Assembly: GCA_025499625.1 (NCBI GenBank)
Contig: JAFMVD010000015.1
Location: 42,111-106,110 of the forward strand
Direction of reading: 5' to 3'
DNA from: Carboxylicivirga fragile
GTDB taxonomy: Bacteria; Bacteroidota; Bacteroidia; Bacteroidales; Marinilabiliaceae
DNA length: 64,000 nucleotides
Shown here one piece after another: positions 17,026 through 25,753 of this stretch (position 1 is the first letter of the stretch; each line of letters starts with the position of its first letter). The notes below the pieces were generated by a model. It had not been told where the DNA came from and searched no databases. It worked only from the letters and a program-made list of their open reading frames with translations. Both the position numbers and the translations under genes were made by a program.

Positions 17026-18363
17026 CTAATTTTTCACGCATCTAACAGAGAAACCACATGAGTTACCTGTATTATCTCCATCGGTAAAAAAGTAAAGGGA
17101 TGAATAATTGAGACCAAAATTTGTTCGACCACTATTGCCTATAGGCCTGCTCCACCAGCGTGCATATTTTCTTGAGTTGAAATGGAATCTGCCGTAGTAA
17201 TCCTTTCGAAATCCTGTTGGTAAGGCGTTGAAGCCAGATTTGTTATTGGTTAATTGATTGTAACCAGGGCTACCTTCTTTATCATTGGTATCCCAGCCAG
17301 AGTTCGAAGCTAATGATTTGGCAATATAACTTCCAGATGAAGAACCATCGTAATTATGTCCATTATCTATTAGGTAGTCTCTTAATTCGTACCATTCAGC
17401 GTTGCCTGGTATATGCCATCCATTTGGTGCAATACCTTGAGCATAATTAACACCGTCGTATGGGGCGTTGTTAGTAGCTGCAGAATATGTATATAAAACA
17501 TCATTGCTTGCTTCTGAATTATTAAAATAACAATAGGCTCTTTCGGTACTGCCTCCCATTCCACGCATGGCAGCCCAGTCTTCATCACTTGTTACATGTG
17601 GTATCGATGTGCCATCTGCATATTTTGTGCTTCGTAGGTTTTCAGCCATCCACCATTGATTACCTATCTTGACTACCGCATAATGATTGCCTTCATAATC
17701 GGAGCATTCAACAAACTCAGCATTAATGACTTTTGAGGATGTTGGTATTTCATTGATTATTGTTGTAAAGTTACCGCTTACGAAACGATATGAAATTACA
17801 TCTCCAGGTGTAAAAGAAAGCACATTGTTGGCAGCTTTTAGACTTGATCGTGAACTGATGTTATTTGGTTCTGAACCTAAGTGCTTAATCAGATTTTGAC
17901 TCGCTTGATTTTGTATTATCTTTTTGCAGATTGTTTTCTTTTCAGTTCTGATACTAAGTAAATAGATACCAGCATGAGCCGTTGCTATATTAAACTTGTG
18001 AGTACTGGCGTTTAATTCTTGCTTGTATTGAATCAATGTTTTTCCACTTAAATTAGTTAATGCTATCAGAACTGTTTGATTTTTATCCAACTGAAGCTCA
18101 AGATTAGAAAGGCTATTGTATGGATTAGGGTATAGCTTTATATCTGTATCATTTGAGATTTTAGTAATGTCTGTTGATGTTGCTTGCAGTTGCAGCATAT
18201 CTGAGCCCTGTAGTGTTAGTGATTCATTCGTTGACAGGTTAGTCGCTATGATGGACCCAATACTATTAGACTCGCCACTTGCTGTAAAACTAATGTCATA
18301 GTTTTGTGCGTTAAGGCTTAATGAAGCTGTGACAATTATTGATATAAGTAAAAATTTTATCAT
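17026..18363 (-). CDS. secreted protein with internal T9SS-like sorting domain and Fib_succ_major domain
   Basis: 445 residues with a signal peptide (MIKFLLISIIVTASLSLNAQ). Residues about 80-155 look like a type A sorting domain: KLYPNPYNS, then ALTNLSGKTL and HAGIYLLSIRTEKKT. From about 215 the Fib_succ_major (FISUMP) domain follows, with AVVKIGNQWWMAENLRS, GWHIPGNAEWYEL, SGFNALPTGFR and a C-terminal GFSVRCVKN. The sorting-like domain is in the middle rather than at the C-terminus, so it cannot work in the standard way. Function unknown; FISUMP proteins are extracellular and often associated with surface binding. Probably the last gene of an operon with the two genes upstream. Confidence 0.82.
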   Translation of the reverse strand: MIKFLLISIIVTASLSLNAQNYDISFTASGESNSIGSIIATNLSTNESLTLQGSDMLQLQATSTDITKISNDTDIKLYPNPYNSLSNLELQLDKNQTVLIALTNLSGKTLIQYKQELNASTHKFNIATAHAGIYLLSIRTEKKTICKKIIQNQASQNLIKHLGSEPNNISSRSSLKAANNVLSFTPGDVISYRFVSGNFTTIINEIPTSSKVINAEFVECSDYEGNHYAVVKIGNQWWMAENLRSTKYADGTSIPHVTSDEDWAAMRGMGGSTERAYCYFNNSEASNDVLYTYSAATNNAPYDGVNYAQGIAPNGWHIPGNAEWYELRDYLIDNGHNYDGSSSGSYIAKSLASNSGWDTNDKEGSPGYNQLTNNKSGFNALPTGFRKDYYGRFHFNSRKYARWWSRPIGNSGRTNFGLNYSSLYFFTDGDNTGNSCGFSVRCVKN

Positions 18364-18404
18364 TTTGTTACTTTTAAATGCAGGTTGTTTATTGAATGAT
18401 TTGC

Positions 18405-19481
18405 TTAAAAATTAAATTGATCAACGAGATCTAATAATTCCTGTTTTGTTCTTTTAGGAGATGTACCAACGGTGATATAAGTATCGTATTCGGGTATTTC
18501 AATCACTAATAGTACGACGTCGTCATCATCTTCGTCAATTGCACCATACATGCACGTTTTACCCTTGTGATTAAAGATTTGGAAGTCGCCTTCTTCACTC
18601 ATGTCGCCATTTTCGCTAGAAACAGCTGCTACCATTAATGTTGATCCAAATCCTTTCATGAACATGGCATTATGAGTTCCATCCGAACTCTGAGCCATCA
18701 TTTTTTTATAACCATCGTGAGAAAAGCCATTTACTTTTTTCAGAAATAGGTCATAAGGGTATTTGGTTGGTACCAATTCCATGTTCTCAGAATCATCATC
18801 TTCATATGTTTTATCCATATTGGCCATGTCCGCAAAGCCACCAAACATTCCTTGTGTTTGCTGGTCAATATTCTCATAAGTAATGTCGGATGGAGGTGTG
18901 AATTTGGATGCGGATATTGATTTTCCAGCATCGAATTTGCTCGCTAATTCATTGCTTTCGATGCCTAATACTTTAGCTTCCGATTTAAGTGTAAGCCCTT
19001 TGTATATCCAAATTTTAGCTCCCATCACTTTAATCACCTCGCATCTATGACCCATAATGGTTTCATTGCCTAGTTTTTCGCCACCAAGCGATTCAATTAA
19101 ATTATTCGCAAACTCCTCTTGTTCCTCTTTGCTCATGTCCTCAAATAACTCTCTGCTTTCATTGTAGTAGGGTAGGGTTCCTTTGCTACCTGTTGATTCA
19201 AGTAGATTGGCAGACCAATATTTATCTTTCACAATAATTTCGATGGAGTGAGTTTTATCTACACTTTTTATTCCGAACATTTTAGTAACAGTTTCGGAGT
19301 TAGTTTCCGTTCGAGTTTTAGCACCATAATCATCCCACCACAGCTTTTTTGTGCCTTTTGTGCTACCTGTTAATGTATATTCGGCATATCCCGATTTAAT
19401 GGCAAATTGTTGTGCTTTTTGTTGACCTCTGCTTATTTGTGTTATTAAGAGGCATGCAAGAATAAATAGTAATTGTTTCAT
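18405..19481 (-). CDS. exported protein of unknown function (DUF4412-like)
   Basis: 358 residues with a signal peptide (MKQLLFILACLLITQISRGQ). The N-terminal half has the pattern of proteins that report on a bound small molecule or lipid: GYAEYTLTGSTKGTKKLWWDDYG, then GHRCEVIKV and KIWIYKGLTLKSE, which resembles DUF4412-type domains. The C-terminal half holds an acidic loop (DEDDDDVVLLVIE). I cannot name a function. The gene lies 58 bases after the LytTR gene and 41 bases before the FISUMP gene on the same strand. Confidence 0.6.
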   Translation of the reverse strand: MKQLLFILACLLITQISRGQQKAQQFAIKSGYAEYTLTGSTKGTKKLWWDDYGAKTRTETNSETVTKMFGIKSVDKTHSIEIIVKDKYWSANLLESTGSKGTLPYYNESRELFEDMSKEEQEEFANNLIESLGGEKLGNETIMGHRCEVIKVMGAKIWIYKGLTLKSEAKVLGIESNELASKFDAGKSISASKFTPPSDITYENIDQQTQGMFGGFADMANMDKTYEDDDSENMELVPTKYPYDLFLKKVNGFSHDGYKKMMAQSSDGTHNAMFMKGFGSTLMVAAVSSENGDMSEEGDFQIFNHKGKTCMYGAIDEDDDDVVLLVIEIPEYDTYITVGTSPKRTKQELLDLVDQFNF

Positions 19482-19539
19482 AGTTATACTTTTAGTCTGA
19501 TTGATTATTTTTTGTTTATGTTGTTAAGTGATATTACTG

Positions 19540-19893
19540 TTATTGAATTTGTGAGGATTGTTTGAGGAAGTGGAGAATGGCTTTCTTTTTTCTTGAGCTT
19601 ACAGGTATGTATGTGCCATTGGCCAGTAATAGTTCGCCATCGCTTATCTTACTCAAGCTTTTTATGTAAAGGGTATTTACCAGATAAGATTGATGTGGTC
19701 GAATAAAGTTATTGTTACACAATTGTTCCTCAATTTTTTTGATTGATACAGATACGGTTATTGTTTCTTTATTGTCATTAAAAAAGAAGGTTGTATATGA
19801 GTTGTTACTTTGGCAATAGAGGATGTTTTCTACTTTTATCAGATGAATGAAATTTCGTGTTGATAAGCTTATTTTTTTAAGTGGATTGCCCAT
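19540..19893 (-). CDS. stand-alone LytTR DNA-binding regulator
   Basis: 117 residues made almost wholly of a LytTR domain: HLIKVENILYCQSNNSYTTFFF, a turn with ISVSIKKIEEQL, FIRPHQSYLVNTLYIKS, and a final GTYIPVSSRKK. There is no receiver domain, so it is not a classic response regulator. Being first in a minus-strand run, it probably regulates the two secreted-protein genes that follow and perhaps itself. The 236-base divergent region to 20130 contains promoter signals. Confidence 0.85.
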   Translation of the reverse strand: MGNPLKKISLSTRNFIHLIKVENILYCQSNNSYTTFFFNDNKETITVSVSIKKIEEQLCNNNFIRPHQSYLVNTLYIKSLSKISDGELLLANGTYIPVSSRKKKAILHFLKQSSQIQ

Positions 19894-20077
19894 GGTCCAT
19901 GCAATGATTAGAATTTTAATCTAAGGTAAGTTATCGTTTGAAGTGAGCTAGGTGAAAATTTGAATCCGTTGGCGATTTATTTGAATGCGTATTATATTAA
20001 CTGTATTTAAGAAAAAGTAAGTTGTTTCTGTGTTATCGAAATAGAATAAATTTTTATCGAAAAACAATAAAAAAAGA

Positions 20078-20107
20078 TTGTTTAGCAATAAAAATGCCTT
20101 AGCTTTG
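20078..20107 (+). promoter_or_regulatory. Bacteroidota-type promoter for the DUF2975-HTH pair
   Basis: TTG at 20078-20080, a 19-base spacer, and TAGCTTTG at 20100-20107. This is a close consensus match, placing the transcription start about 16 bases before the ATG at 20130. Confidence 0.7.
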
Positions 20108-20129
20108 TGATATTCTAATCTAAATTATT

Positions 20130-20630
20130 ATGAAATATTCAGTATTATTCAAATCCTTAATTGATATTTTTTGTTTTGGGCTATTAGTAGTTTTGTCTGC
20201 ACTTTTTATTAGCGAACTGGTAGAACTATATGACAATGATAAAATTGATATTTCATTAAGTTTTGAGTCGATCTTTAACCTAATTATTACAGTTCTAAGT
20301 ATGGCTTATTGGATCACATTTTTGAGAGGTATAATGTTTCTTCGACGAGTAGCAAGGAATTACCTGTCTAGAGATTTTATAAGCCCAAAAATAGTAGCAA
20401 ATTTAAAAATGTGTGGTAAGCATTTTTTATATGCTGGGGGAATTTCTGCTTTTATCCTTTTTATTGTGCAATTAGCAGAAGACGGATTTTTAATTAATCC
20501 CTTATTGTTGATAGAAGGTTTCGTGGTTTCTCCTTTGTTTTTATTTATTATAGGTTTATTCTTTCTGATACAATGTGGGTCGTTGTTTAAAGCAATTATT
20601 CTTGAAGAGGAAAATTCTTTAACTGTATAG
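20130..20630 (+). CDS. DUF2975 family membrane protein
   Basis: 166 residues with four predicted transmembrane helices: about 10-28, 45-66, 97-117 and 131-153. This topology and the partner gene fit DUF2975 proteins, which are nearly always followed by a small Cro/CI-type regulator. The function of such pairs is not known with certainty; regulation of the HTH protein by the membrane partner is the usual guess. The next gene starts two bases after its stop. Confidence 0.82.
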   Translation: MKYSVLFKSLIDIFCFGLLVVLSALFISELVELYDNDKIDISLSFESIFNLIITVLSMAYWITFLRGIMFLRRVARNYLSRDFISPKIVANLKMCGKHFLYAGGISAFILFIVQLAEDGFLINPLLLIEGFVVSPLFLFIIGLFFLIQCGSLFKAIILEEENSLTV

Positions 20631-20632
20631 CT

Positions 20633-20839
20633 ATGGGGATAAAAATTAATTTAGACCTTATGCTTGTTAAACGAAAGATGCGTAGTAATGAGTTGGCCGA
20701 GATTATTGGGATAACAAATGCGAACTTATCCATTTTAAAATCTGGTAAAGCGAAGGCCATTCGTTTTACAACTTTGGATGCTATCTGCAAAGCTCTGAAA
20801 TGTCAACCAGCCGATATTTTGGAGTACCTTGATGAGTGA
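20633..20839 (+). CDS. Cro/CI-type helix-turn-helix regulator
   Basis: 68 residues, essentially one HTH domain: INLDLMLVKRKMRSNELAEIIG, then ITNANLSILKSGKAKA as the recognition part, and LDAICKALKCQPADILEY. It is of the small YozG-like type and pairs with the DUF2975 gene before it. It most likely autoregulates the two-gene operon. Confidence 0.88.
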   Translation: MGIKINLDLMLVKRKMRSNELAEIIGITNANLSILKSGKAKAIRFTTLDAICKALKCQPADILEYLDE

Positions 20840-20856
20840 GTCTGGTGGAGAAAGAG

Positions 20857-20931
20857 TAATACCGATTATACATTAAAATACGCCTTTTTTCACTTCGTTC
20901 ATAAAACTCAATTAATGTTATATCGGCATTA
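20857..20931. repeat. 75-bp imperfect inverted repeat
   Basis: The 20-base arms (20857-20876 and 20912-20931) match at 16 of 20 positions, around a 35-base centre with ACTTCGTTCATAAAACTC. It lies directly after the HTH gene and before the convergent radical SAM gene. It could be a short mobile palindromic repeat or a shared terminator. Confidence 0.5.
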
Positions 20932-20963
20932 ACCAATGTAATTAGCAAAATGGTTGAGAATAA

Positions 20964-21833
20964 TTAAAACAGCGAAGTTTGTTGGTTGTTAATTGGTTTG
21001 TAAAAAGCCATTTTCGTTGGGATCTTGTATTTGTTACATTCACTATTAAATGTTTGCCATAAGAGTTTGGCATTGGGTGATGCACATGAGTAGTCATTAC
21101 CAAATTGATTCATGTATTTTTGTTTTACTTCAGGAAATGACTGATCTAGTTTCTTGTAAAAGTATTCTCTTTGTCCATCTCTATTTGTCATGCCCATTGA
21201 AGCTATAATGTAGGACGCATTGCTTTCGGCAGCCTTCGCAACAATTTGTTTAATGTTATCAATTGAATCGTTGATAAAAGGTAATATTGGCATTAGGGTA
21301 ATGCCTGCATATATACCTGCTTCGCGAAGTTGTTTTAGTGCCTTAAAACGATCTGTCGAACTTGGAGCCTGAGGTTCAATCTTCTTTGCCAGTTCATCAT
21401 TCGCAGCTGTGATTGTAAAACTTACCGCTGCATAAACCTTAGATATTTGTTTTAGTAAATCTGTATCGCGGGTAACCAAAGTTCCTTTTGTAATAATGTG
21501 TATGGGAAATTTATGATGTAGTATTATTTCAAGTGCTCTACGTGTACGTCTTTGCTGCTCTTCAATTGGCATGTAGCAGTCGTTCATCGATCCAAAACCA
21601 ATGGTTCGTCGCTGCCTTTTTGATTTGAGTTCTCTGTGTAAAAGTTCTAAGGCATTTTGTTTAACTTCAATTTGGTCAAAATCGTTAATGCGATAGCAAT
21701 CACTTCTTGAGTCGCAATAGATACATCCATGCGTACAACCGCGATATAAGTTAATGGTGTAACTAGTGCCAAACCAAGGATCACCTTCAGGCTTTCCTAC
21801 ACTTAGAATCTTCTTAGCCTGAATATATTTCAC
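20964..21833 (-). CDS. SPL-like radical SAM protein
   Basis: 289 residues. The radical SAM cluster motif is GCTHGCIYCD (CxxxCxxC) near residue 32, preceded by TINLYRG, as in spore photoproduct lyase-like and DNA repair photolyase-like proteins (COG1533). The SAM-binding barrel segments FGSMNDCYMPIE, HIITKGTLVTRD and ITLMPILPFIND follow. Members of this group act on nucleic acid or have unknown substrates; photoproduct repair cannot be assumed. The start is GTG. A SixA-like phosphatase gene lies 11 bases upstream on the same strand. Confidence 0.85.
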   Translation of the reverse strand: MKYIQAKKILSVGKPEGDPWFGTSYTINLYRGCTHGCIYCDSRSDCYRINDFDQIEVKQNALELLHRELKSKRQRRTIGFGSMNDCYMPIEEQQRRTRRALEIILHHKFPIHIITKGTLVTRDTDLLKQISKVYAAVSFTITAANDELAKKIEPQAPSSTDRFKALKQLREAGIYAGITLMPILPFINDSIDNIKQIVAKAAESNASYIIASMGMTNRDGQREYFYKKLDQSFPEVKQKYMNQFGNDYSCASPNAKLLWQTFNSECNKYKIPTKMAFYKPINNQQTSLF

Positions 21834-21844
21834 TTACTTATATT

Positions 21845-22348
21845 TTATCGCAGCATACTTGGGTAAGTAAACCAGTTGGTTTTTCCTTCACGTGCTTTAA
21901 TTTCCTTCCAACTTTGTTGATCGAACGAAATGGAGATTGTTGCACTCGTAGGAAAATGAAAGATATTATCATTACACAAGTTAACCGCCATCATTGCTAT
22001 TTCAGGATTATGACCTACAACAGCAATGGTATCATATTTGGAGTCGAGCTGCTCCATGAAACTTAAGAAATCAGTAGTTGTGTAACCATCGTAAATAAAT
22101 TGCTCGTAGCGAATCAGCGATTGATCATAGCTAAGGTGTTCAGCTAGGTTTTGTGCTGTTTGCTTGGCTCTACTAGCTGTACTCGATATTATTAAATCAG
22201 GAATAGATTCGAATCGAATAATTTCGCTGGCTATGAGTTTTATGTCCTTGTAGCCCCGAGGTTTAAGCTCACGTTCAAAGTCGGATTTTGAGGTTCCGTA
22301 CTCTAACTGTTCTGTCTTCGCATGTCGCATCAAAATTAATGTTTTCAT
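21845..22348 (-). CDS. SixA-like histidine phosphatase
   Basis: 167-residue histidine phosphatase. The catalytic RHG-like motif is LILMRHAKTE near the N-terminus, with SRAKQTAQ and the second His in AVVGHNPEIA. SixA proteins remove phosphate from histidine kinases or small phosphorylated compounds. Located directly downstream of ppk1 on the same strand, so a link with phosphate metabolism is plausible. Length is normal for the family. Confidence 0.88.
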   Translation of the reverse strand: MKTLILMRHAKTEQLEYGTSKSDFERELKPRGYKDIKLIASEIIRFESIPDLIISSTASRAKQTAQNLAEHLSYDQSLIRYEQFIYDGYTTTDFLSFMEQLDSKYDTIAVVGHNPEIAMMAVNLCNDNIFHFPTSATISISFDQQSWKEIKAREGKTNWFTYPSMLR

Positions 22349-22374
22349 AGCTTTGATTTTTGCATTAAAACAGC

Positions 22375-24447
22375 TTAAAATTTAGCGCGTATTACCTGGT
22401 CTAATTCATATAAGTAACTATAGGTACTAACTTGCGCTCTTAGCTGTGGTCTATCGGTTTGGTCTAATACATTGTTTAAATTGGTGTCAATTCGTCTCAC
22501 TTTAACATTGTCGTTCAATTGCATCTCCAGGATGTTAAGAATTTCGTCTTTCAATTCCGGGTGTTCGATTGGAAATGCTGTTTCTATTCGTCTATTGATG
22601 TTACGATTTAACCAATCAGCTGATGAAAGAAACATGGTTTTTTGACCTCCATTACCAAATACCCAAATGCGAGCATGTTCCAAAAAACTATCCACTAATC
22701 TGAGCACTCGTATGTTTTTGCTAAATTCTTGATCTGGTACCAAACAACATACACCTCTCACAATAAGGTCAACTTTAACACCTGCCTGACTCGCTTCGTA
22801 AAGTTTACTAATTAGATTTTTATTTTGGATGCCGTTCATTTTTAGTAAAATATAGCCCTCTTTGCCCGATTGTGCAAGCTCTATTTCACGATTAATGTTT
22901 TCCATTATGGTTTTACGCAAATTTATCTGCGTTACCAGAAGTTTGTTTAGCTTAGGTTTTATGCTTTGATCTTGAAGATATTTAAACAAGTTCTCCATGT
23001 CGTTAATGTAGGCATCATTACAGGTGAAGAAACCATGATCGGCATATAATCGTGCCGTCTTTTCATTAAAGTTACCCGTGCTTAGGTAGGCAAATGAACG
23101 CTTTCGCACCCCATGACTGCGACGTAGAACCAATGCCATTTTAGCATGTACTTTTAAGCCGGGAATACTGTACATTATTTTAACACCTGCTTTCTCCATC
23201 TGCTTAGCAAAGTAGAGGTTATTCTCTTCGTCGAAACGTGCCTTTACTTCCACAAAAACAGTCACGTTCTTTTTATTATGGGCTGCAGCAATTAAGGCAC
23301 TAACTACCTCGGAATTACTAGCTACTCTATACTGAGTTAGCATAATGTCTTCAACTTTAGGATCAGTAGCAGCTTCGTTCAAGAATTGGATGACGTATTT
23401 AAAAGAGTGATAGGGATAATGTAAAACCCGCTCTTTCTTTTTGATAGCTTCAAACATCGAACCTGTCTGTTCCAGTTCAAAAGGTAAAATAGGCTTAGGG
23501 GCTTGCCATACCAAATCGGGATTCTCCGGTGTTGGGAAATTAAAAAAATCGTGTGAATTCAGATAACTACCCGTAGGTACTAATTCATTGGTATTTATAT
23601 CAAAAGTTTCCTGTAAGTATGCTAATAAATCGCCTGGAATATTACGATCATGCAGGAAGCCCGCTGGTTTTCCTATTTTTCGCTTGGCCAGATTTTCCTT
23701 AATTCGTTCTACAATGTTACCGCCAAATTCATCTTCTATACCTAAATCTGCATCGCGTGCCAATTTAACGCCCCAACTACCAACAATGTCAAAACCAGGA
23801 AATAATTCCTGCAAATTATAGCGTAATATATCGTCCAAGAAAACAATGTGATGTTGGTCGTCTACTCTTGGCAGTCTAATGAAACGTGGCGCTTCATTGG
23901 TTGGCAATTTTATGAGAGCGTACCTTGCTTTTTTTGATTTCCGAGCTTTCTCTTTTGTGCTTTTTTTGAAGAGTTTGATCGCAAGATATAATCTGTTATC
24001 GCGCATGAAAGAACGCGTTCCTTTGTTTAACAGAACAGGTTGAACGTAGGGCGTTATCTCAGTATTAAAATATTCTTGAATAAAATTTAGGTGACTCGGA
24101 TAACTTGGGTAGCCCTTATAGTGCAAAATAATACCGTTCAAATGCATTTGCGGTAATATGTGCTCTTTCAATATCTGACTAAATTCAACCCAATGCTGAC
24201 TAACAATGGCATTAATTTTTTCAAATGTCTGTTCAGCATCTGGTATGTCAGGAAAACTTTTGGGATTTACGGTTGCATTTCGGTATTCGGCCACTCTCAC
24301 CTTATAAAACTCATCCAGGTTACTTGAGTATATGGCCATGAATTTTAAACGCTCGAACAAAGGAAGGCTTTCATCTTTAGCTTCTTCCAGTACGCGGTGG
24401 TTGAAAGACAACCAACTTATATCTCGATTAAAAAACTGTTGGGACAT
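22375..24447 (-). CDS. ppk1: polyphosphate kinase 1
   Basis: Enzyme that polymerises the gamma phosphate of ATP into polyphosphate. From the start at 24447 it has 690 residues (MSQQFFNRDISWLSFNHRVL); a start at 24501 would add 18 atypical residues. The N-terminal region holds the family motif NRDISWLSFN. The catalytic region has GLKVHAKMALVLRR, with the His of the autophosphorylation region, STGNFNEKTARLYADHG, and the C-terminal phospholipase D-like SADWLNRNINRRIE. It lies upstream of the SixA-like gene and is divergent from a phosphodiesterase gene. Confidence 0.95.
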   Translation of the reverse strand: MSQQFFNRDISWLSFNHRVLEEAKDESLPLFERLKFMAIYSSNLDEFYKVRVAEYRNATVNPKSFPDIPDAEQTFEKINAIVSQHWVEFSQILKEHILPQMHLNGIILHYKGYPSYPSHLNFIQEYFNTEITPYVQPVLLNKGTRSFMRDNRLYLAIKLFKKSTKEKARKSKKARYALIKLPTNEAPRFIRLPRVDDQHHIVFLDDILRYNLQELFPGFDIVGSWGVKLARDADLGIEDEFGGNIVERIKENLAKRKIGKPAGFLHDRNIPGDLLAYLQETFDINTNELVPTGSYLNSHDFFNFPTPENPDLVWQAPKPILPFELEQTGSMFEAIKKKERVLHYPYHSFKYVIQFLNEAATDPKVEDIMLTQYRVASNSEVVSALIAAAHNKKNVTVFVEVKARFDEENNLYFAKQMEKAGVKIMYSIPGLKVHAKMALVLRRSHGVRKRSFAYLSTGNFNEKTARLYADHGFFTCNDAYINDMENLFKYLQDQSIKPKLNKLLVTQINLRKTIMENINREIELAQSGKEGYILLKMNGIQNKNLISKLYEASQAGVKVDLIVRGVCCLVPDQEFSKNIRVLRLVDSFLEHARIWVFGNGGQKTMFLSSADWLNRNINRRIETAFPIEHPELKDEILNILEMQLNDNVKVRRIDTNLNNVLDQTDRPQLRAQVSTYSYLYELDQVIRAKF

Positions 24448-24525
24448 ACTTAGCGTGTTGATTCGGAATAAATTTATGAAAATTAAGATATTTTTGGGCA
24501 TACTTTAACGGCTATTTAAGCAATA

Positions 24526-25032
24526 ATGACAAGAATTGGACTTTTATCAGATACGCACTCCTTTTTTGATCCCCGATTTAAGGAACTGTTTAAGGATGTG
24601 CACGAAATATGGCACGCAGGTGATTTGGGCGATATTAAGGTATTGGAAGCGATGCAGCAATTTAAACCACTTAGGGCTGTTTATGGCAATATTGATAGTT
24701 CACCTATTCGGCAGGAATTGCCAGAAAAACAAATATTTACCTGCGAAGATGTAAGTGTATATATGATCCATATTGGTGGATATCCTGGTAAATATGACGC
24801 CCGAGTGAAAAAGGATTTGGTAAAGAAGAAGCCTAAACTTTTCGTTACAGGTCATTCGCATATCCTGAAAGTGATTTACGATAAGGATTTGGAAATTTTG
24901 CATTTAAACCCTGGAGCTTCAGGAAGGTCAGGTTTTCATTCCGTAAGAACTGCACTACGTTTTTCAATTGATGGAAAGGAAATAAAAGATATGGAGGTGA
25001 TAGAGTTGGGGCCAAAGTCAGTTCAAAAGTGA
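24526..25032 (+). CDS. YfcE-type metallophosphodiesterase
   Basis: 168-residue calcineurin-like phosphoesterase. All metal-binding motifs are present: LLSDTHS (DxH), HAGDLGD (GD), VYGNID (GN) and FVTGHSH with a later LNPGASG. This is the small YfcE/MJ0936 group, which hydrolyses phosphodiesters in vitro; the natural substrate is uncertain. It is divergent from ppk1, with only about 80 bases between the likely starts. Confidence 0.92.
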   Translation: MTRIGLLSDTHSFFDPRFKELFKDVHEIWHAGDLGDIKVLEAMQQFKPLRAVYGNIDSSPIRQELPEKQIFTCEDVSVYMIHIGGYPGKYDARVKKDLVKKKPKLFVTGHSHILKVIYDKDLEILHLNPGASGRSGFHSVRTALRFSIDGKEIKDMEVIELGPKSVQK

Positions 25033-25060
25033 TTATTGGCTCAATAAAACATATTTAAAA

Positions 25061-25092
25061 TGAACATATGTTCAAATTAATTTTTATTTTTG
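25061..25092 (+). promoter_or_regulatory. osmC promoter overlapped by a 14-base palindrome
   Basis: TGAACATATGTTCA (25061-25074) is a perfect palindrome. A -7 box TATTTTTG follows at 25085-25092, so the palindrome occupies the -33 area. Its form resembles ArsR/SmtB-family operators, but other regulators are possible. No such regulator gene is nearby. Confidence 0.55.
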
Positions 25093-25122
25093 TGTTGAAT
25101 TTTTAATTTATTAGACGACAAA

Positions 25123-25554
25123 ATGACTATATCAACACTAAAAGTTGGAGCCAAAATGAATGAAGGCTTCCGCACCGAAGTAGAATGTTCGCACAATTTT
25201 GTAATTGACCAACCAAAGCCGGCAGGTACTGATGAGGGACCAAATCCAATGGAGATCTTTTTAGCTTCGTTGCCAGCGTGCATTTGTGCCATTGGTCGTA
25301 TTATTGCTAATCAAAAGCGTTTACCTGTACGCGGCATAAATGTAAAGTTGGAAGGAGATATTGATAAGAATTTTCTTTTGGGAAAAACCGAAGAAGGTAG
25401 AGCTGGATTTATTGAAATAAGAACATTCGTTGAAATTGATGCTGACATGTCGATGGAAGAGAAGCAAGCTTACCTGCATGAGATAGAAAAACGTTGTCCG
25501 ATTGCTGATAATATGCAATTTACGAGCAAGTTAAAATCGATTGTTGTTGCTTAA
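25123..25554 (+). CDS. OsmC family protein
   Basis: 143 residues of the OsmC/Ohr fold. Two cysteines lie in the usual places: one in LASLPACICAIGR at the start of the long helix, and one in EKRCPIADNM near the C-terminus. In this family the pair reduces organic hydroperoxides, though some members have other roles. NPMEIFLASLPAC is typical of the YhfA-like branch. It has its own promoter with a palindrome and its own terminator. Confidence 0.88.
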   Translation: MTISTLKVGAKMNEGFRTEVECSHNFVIDQPKPAGTDEGPNPMEIFLASLPACICAIGRIIANQKRLPVRGINVKLEGDIDKNFLLGKTEEGRAGFIEIRTFVEIDADMSMEEKQAYLHEIEKRCPIADNMQFTSKLKSIVVA

Positions 25555-25563
25555 AGAATTGAC

Positions 25564-25592
25564 GAGCTTATCAATTATTGGTAAGCTCTTAT
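25564..25592 (+). terminator. terminator of the osmC gene
   Basis: GAGCTTA pairs with TAAGCTC, with additional CAA/TTG pairs inside, followed by TTATT. The T tract is weak. Confidence 0.6.
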
Positions 25593-25651
25593 TACTGCCT
25601 TAAAAGTTTTAATGATAAGTTATGTCCATCATAATGAACCCGCGGCAAGGC
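25592..25651 (-). pseudogene. stray copy of the queF 3' end
   Basis: On the minus strand these bases read DGHNLSLKLLRQ followed by a stop. The intact queF at 27338 ends DGHNLSSKLLRQ followed by a stop. The shared tail also matches at the DNA level at most positions over about 45 bases. Upstream the frame is interrupted by a stop, so this is only a remnant. It marks the left side of the segment that contains the transglutaminase-like gene. Confidence 0.7.
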
Positions 25652-25753
25652 TTATCTTATGAGAATTAGAATTGCTTCGATAAATGTTTTTTTTAAGTTT
25701 TGTTATCTACTCCATATTGGTTAGTTTTATTGCACCAAACAAAAGATTAAACT

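Noticed and set aside
24448..24501. Longer start for ppk1
   Set aside because: The extra 18 residues do not match the family; the motif QQFFNRDISWLSF normally begins near the N-terminus.
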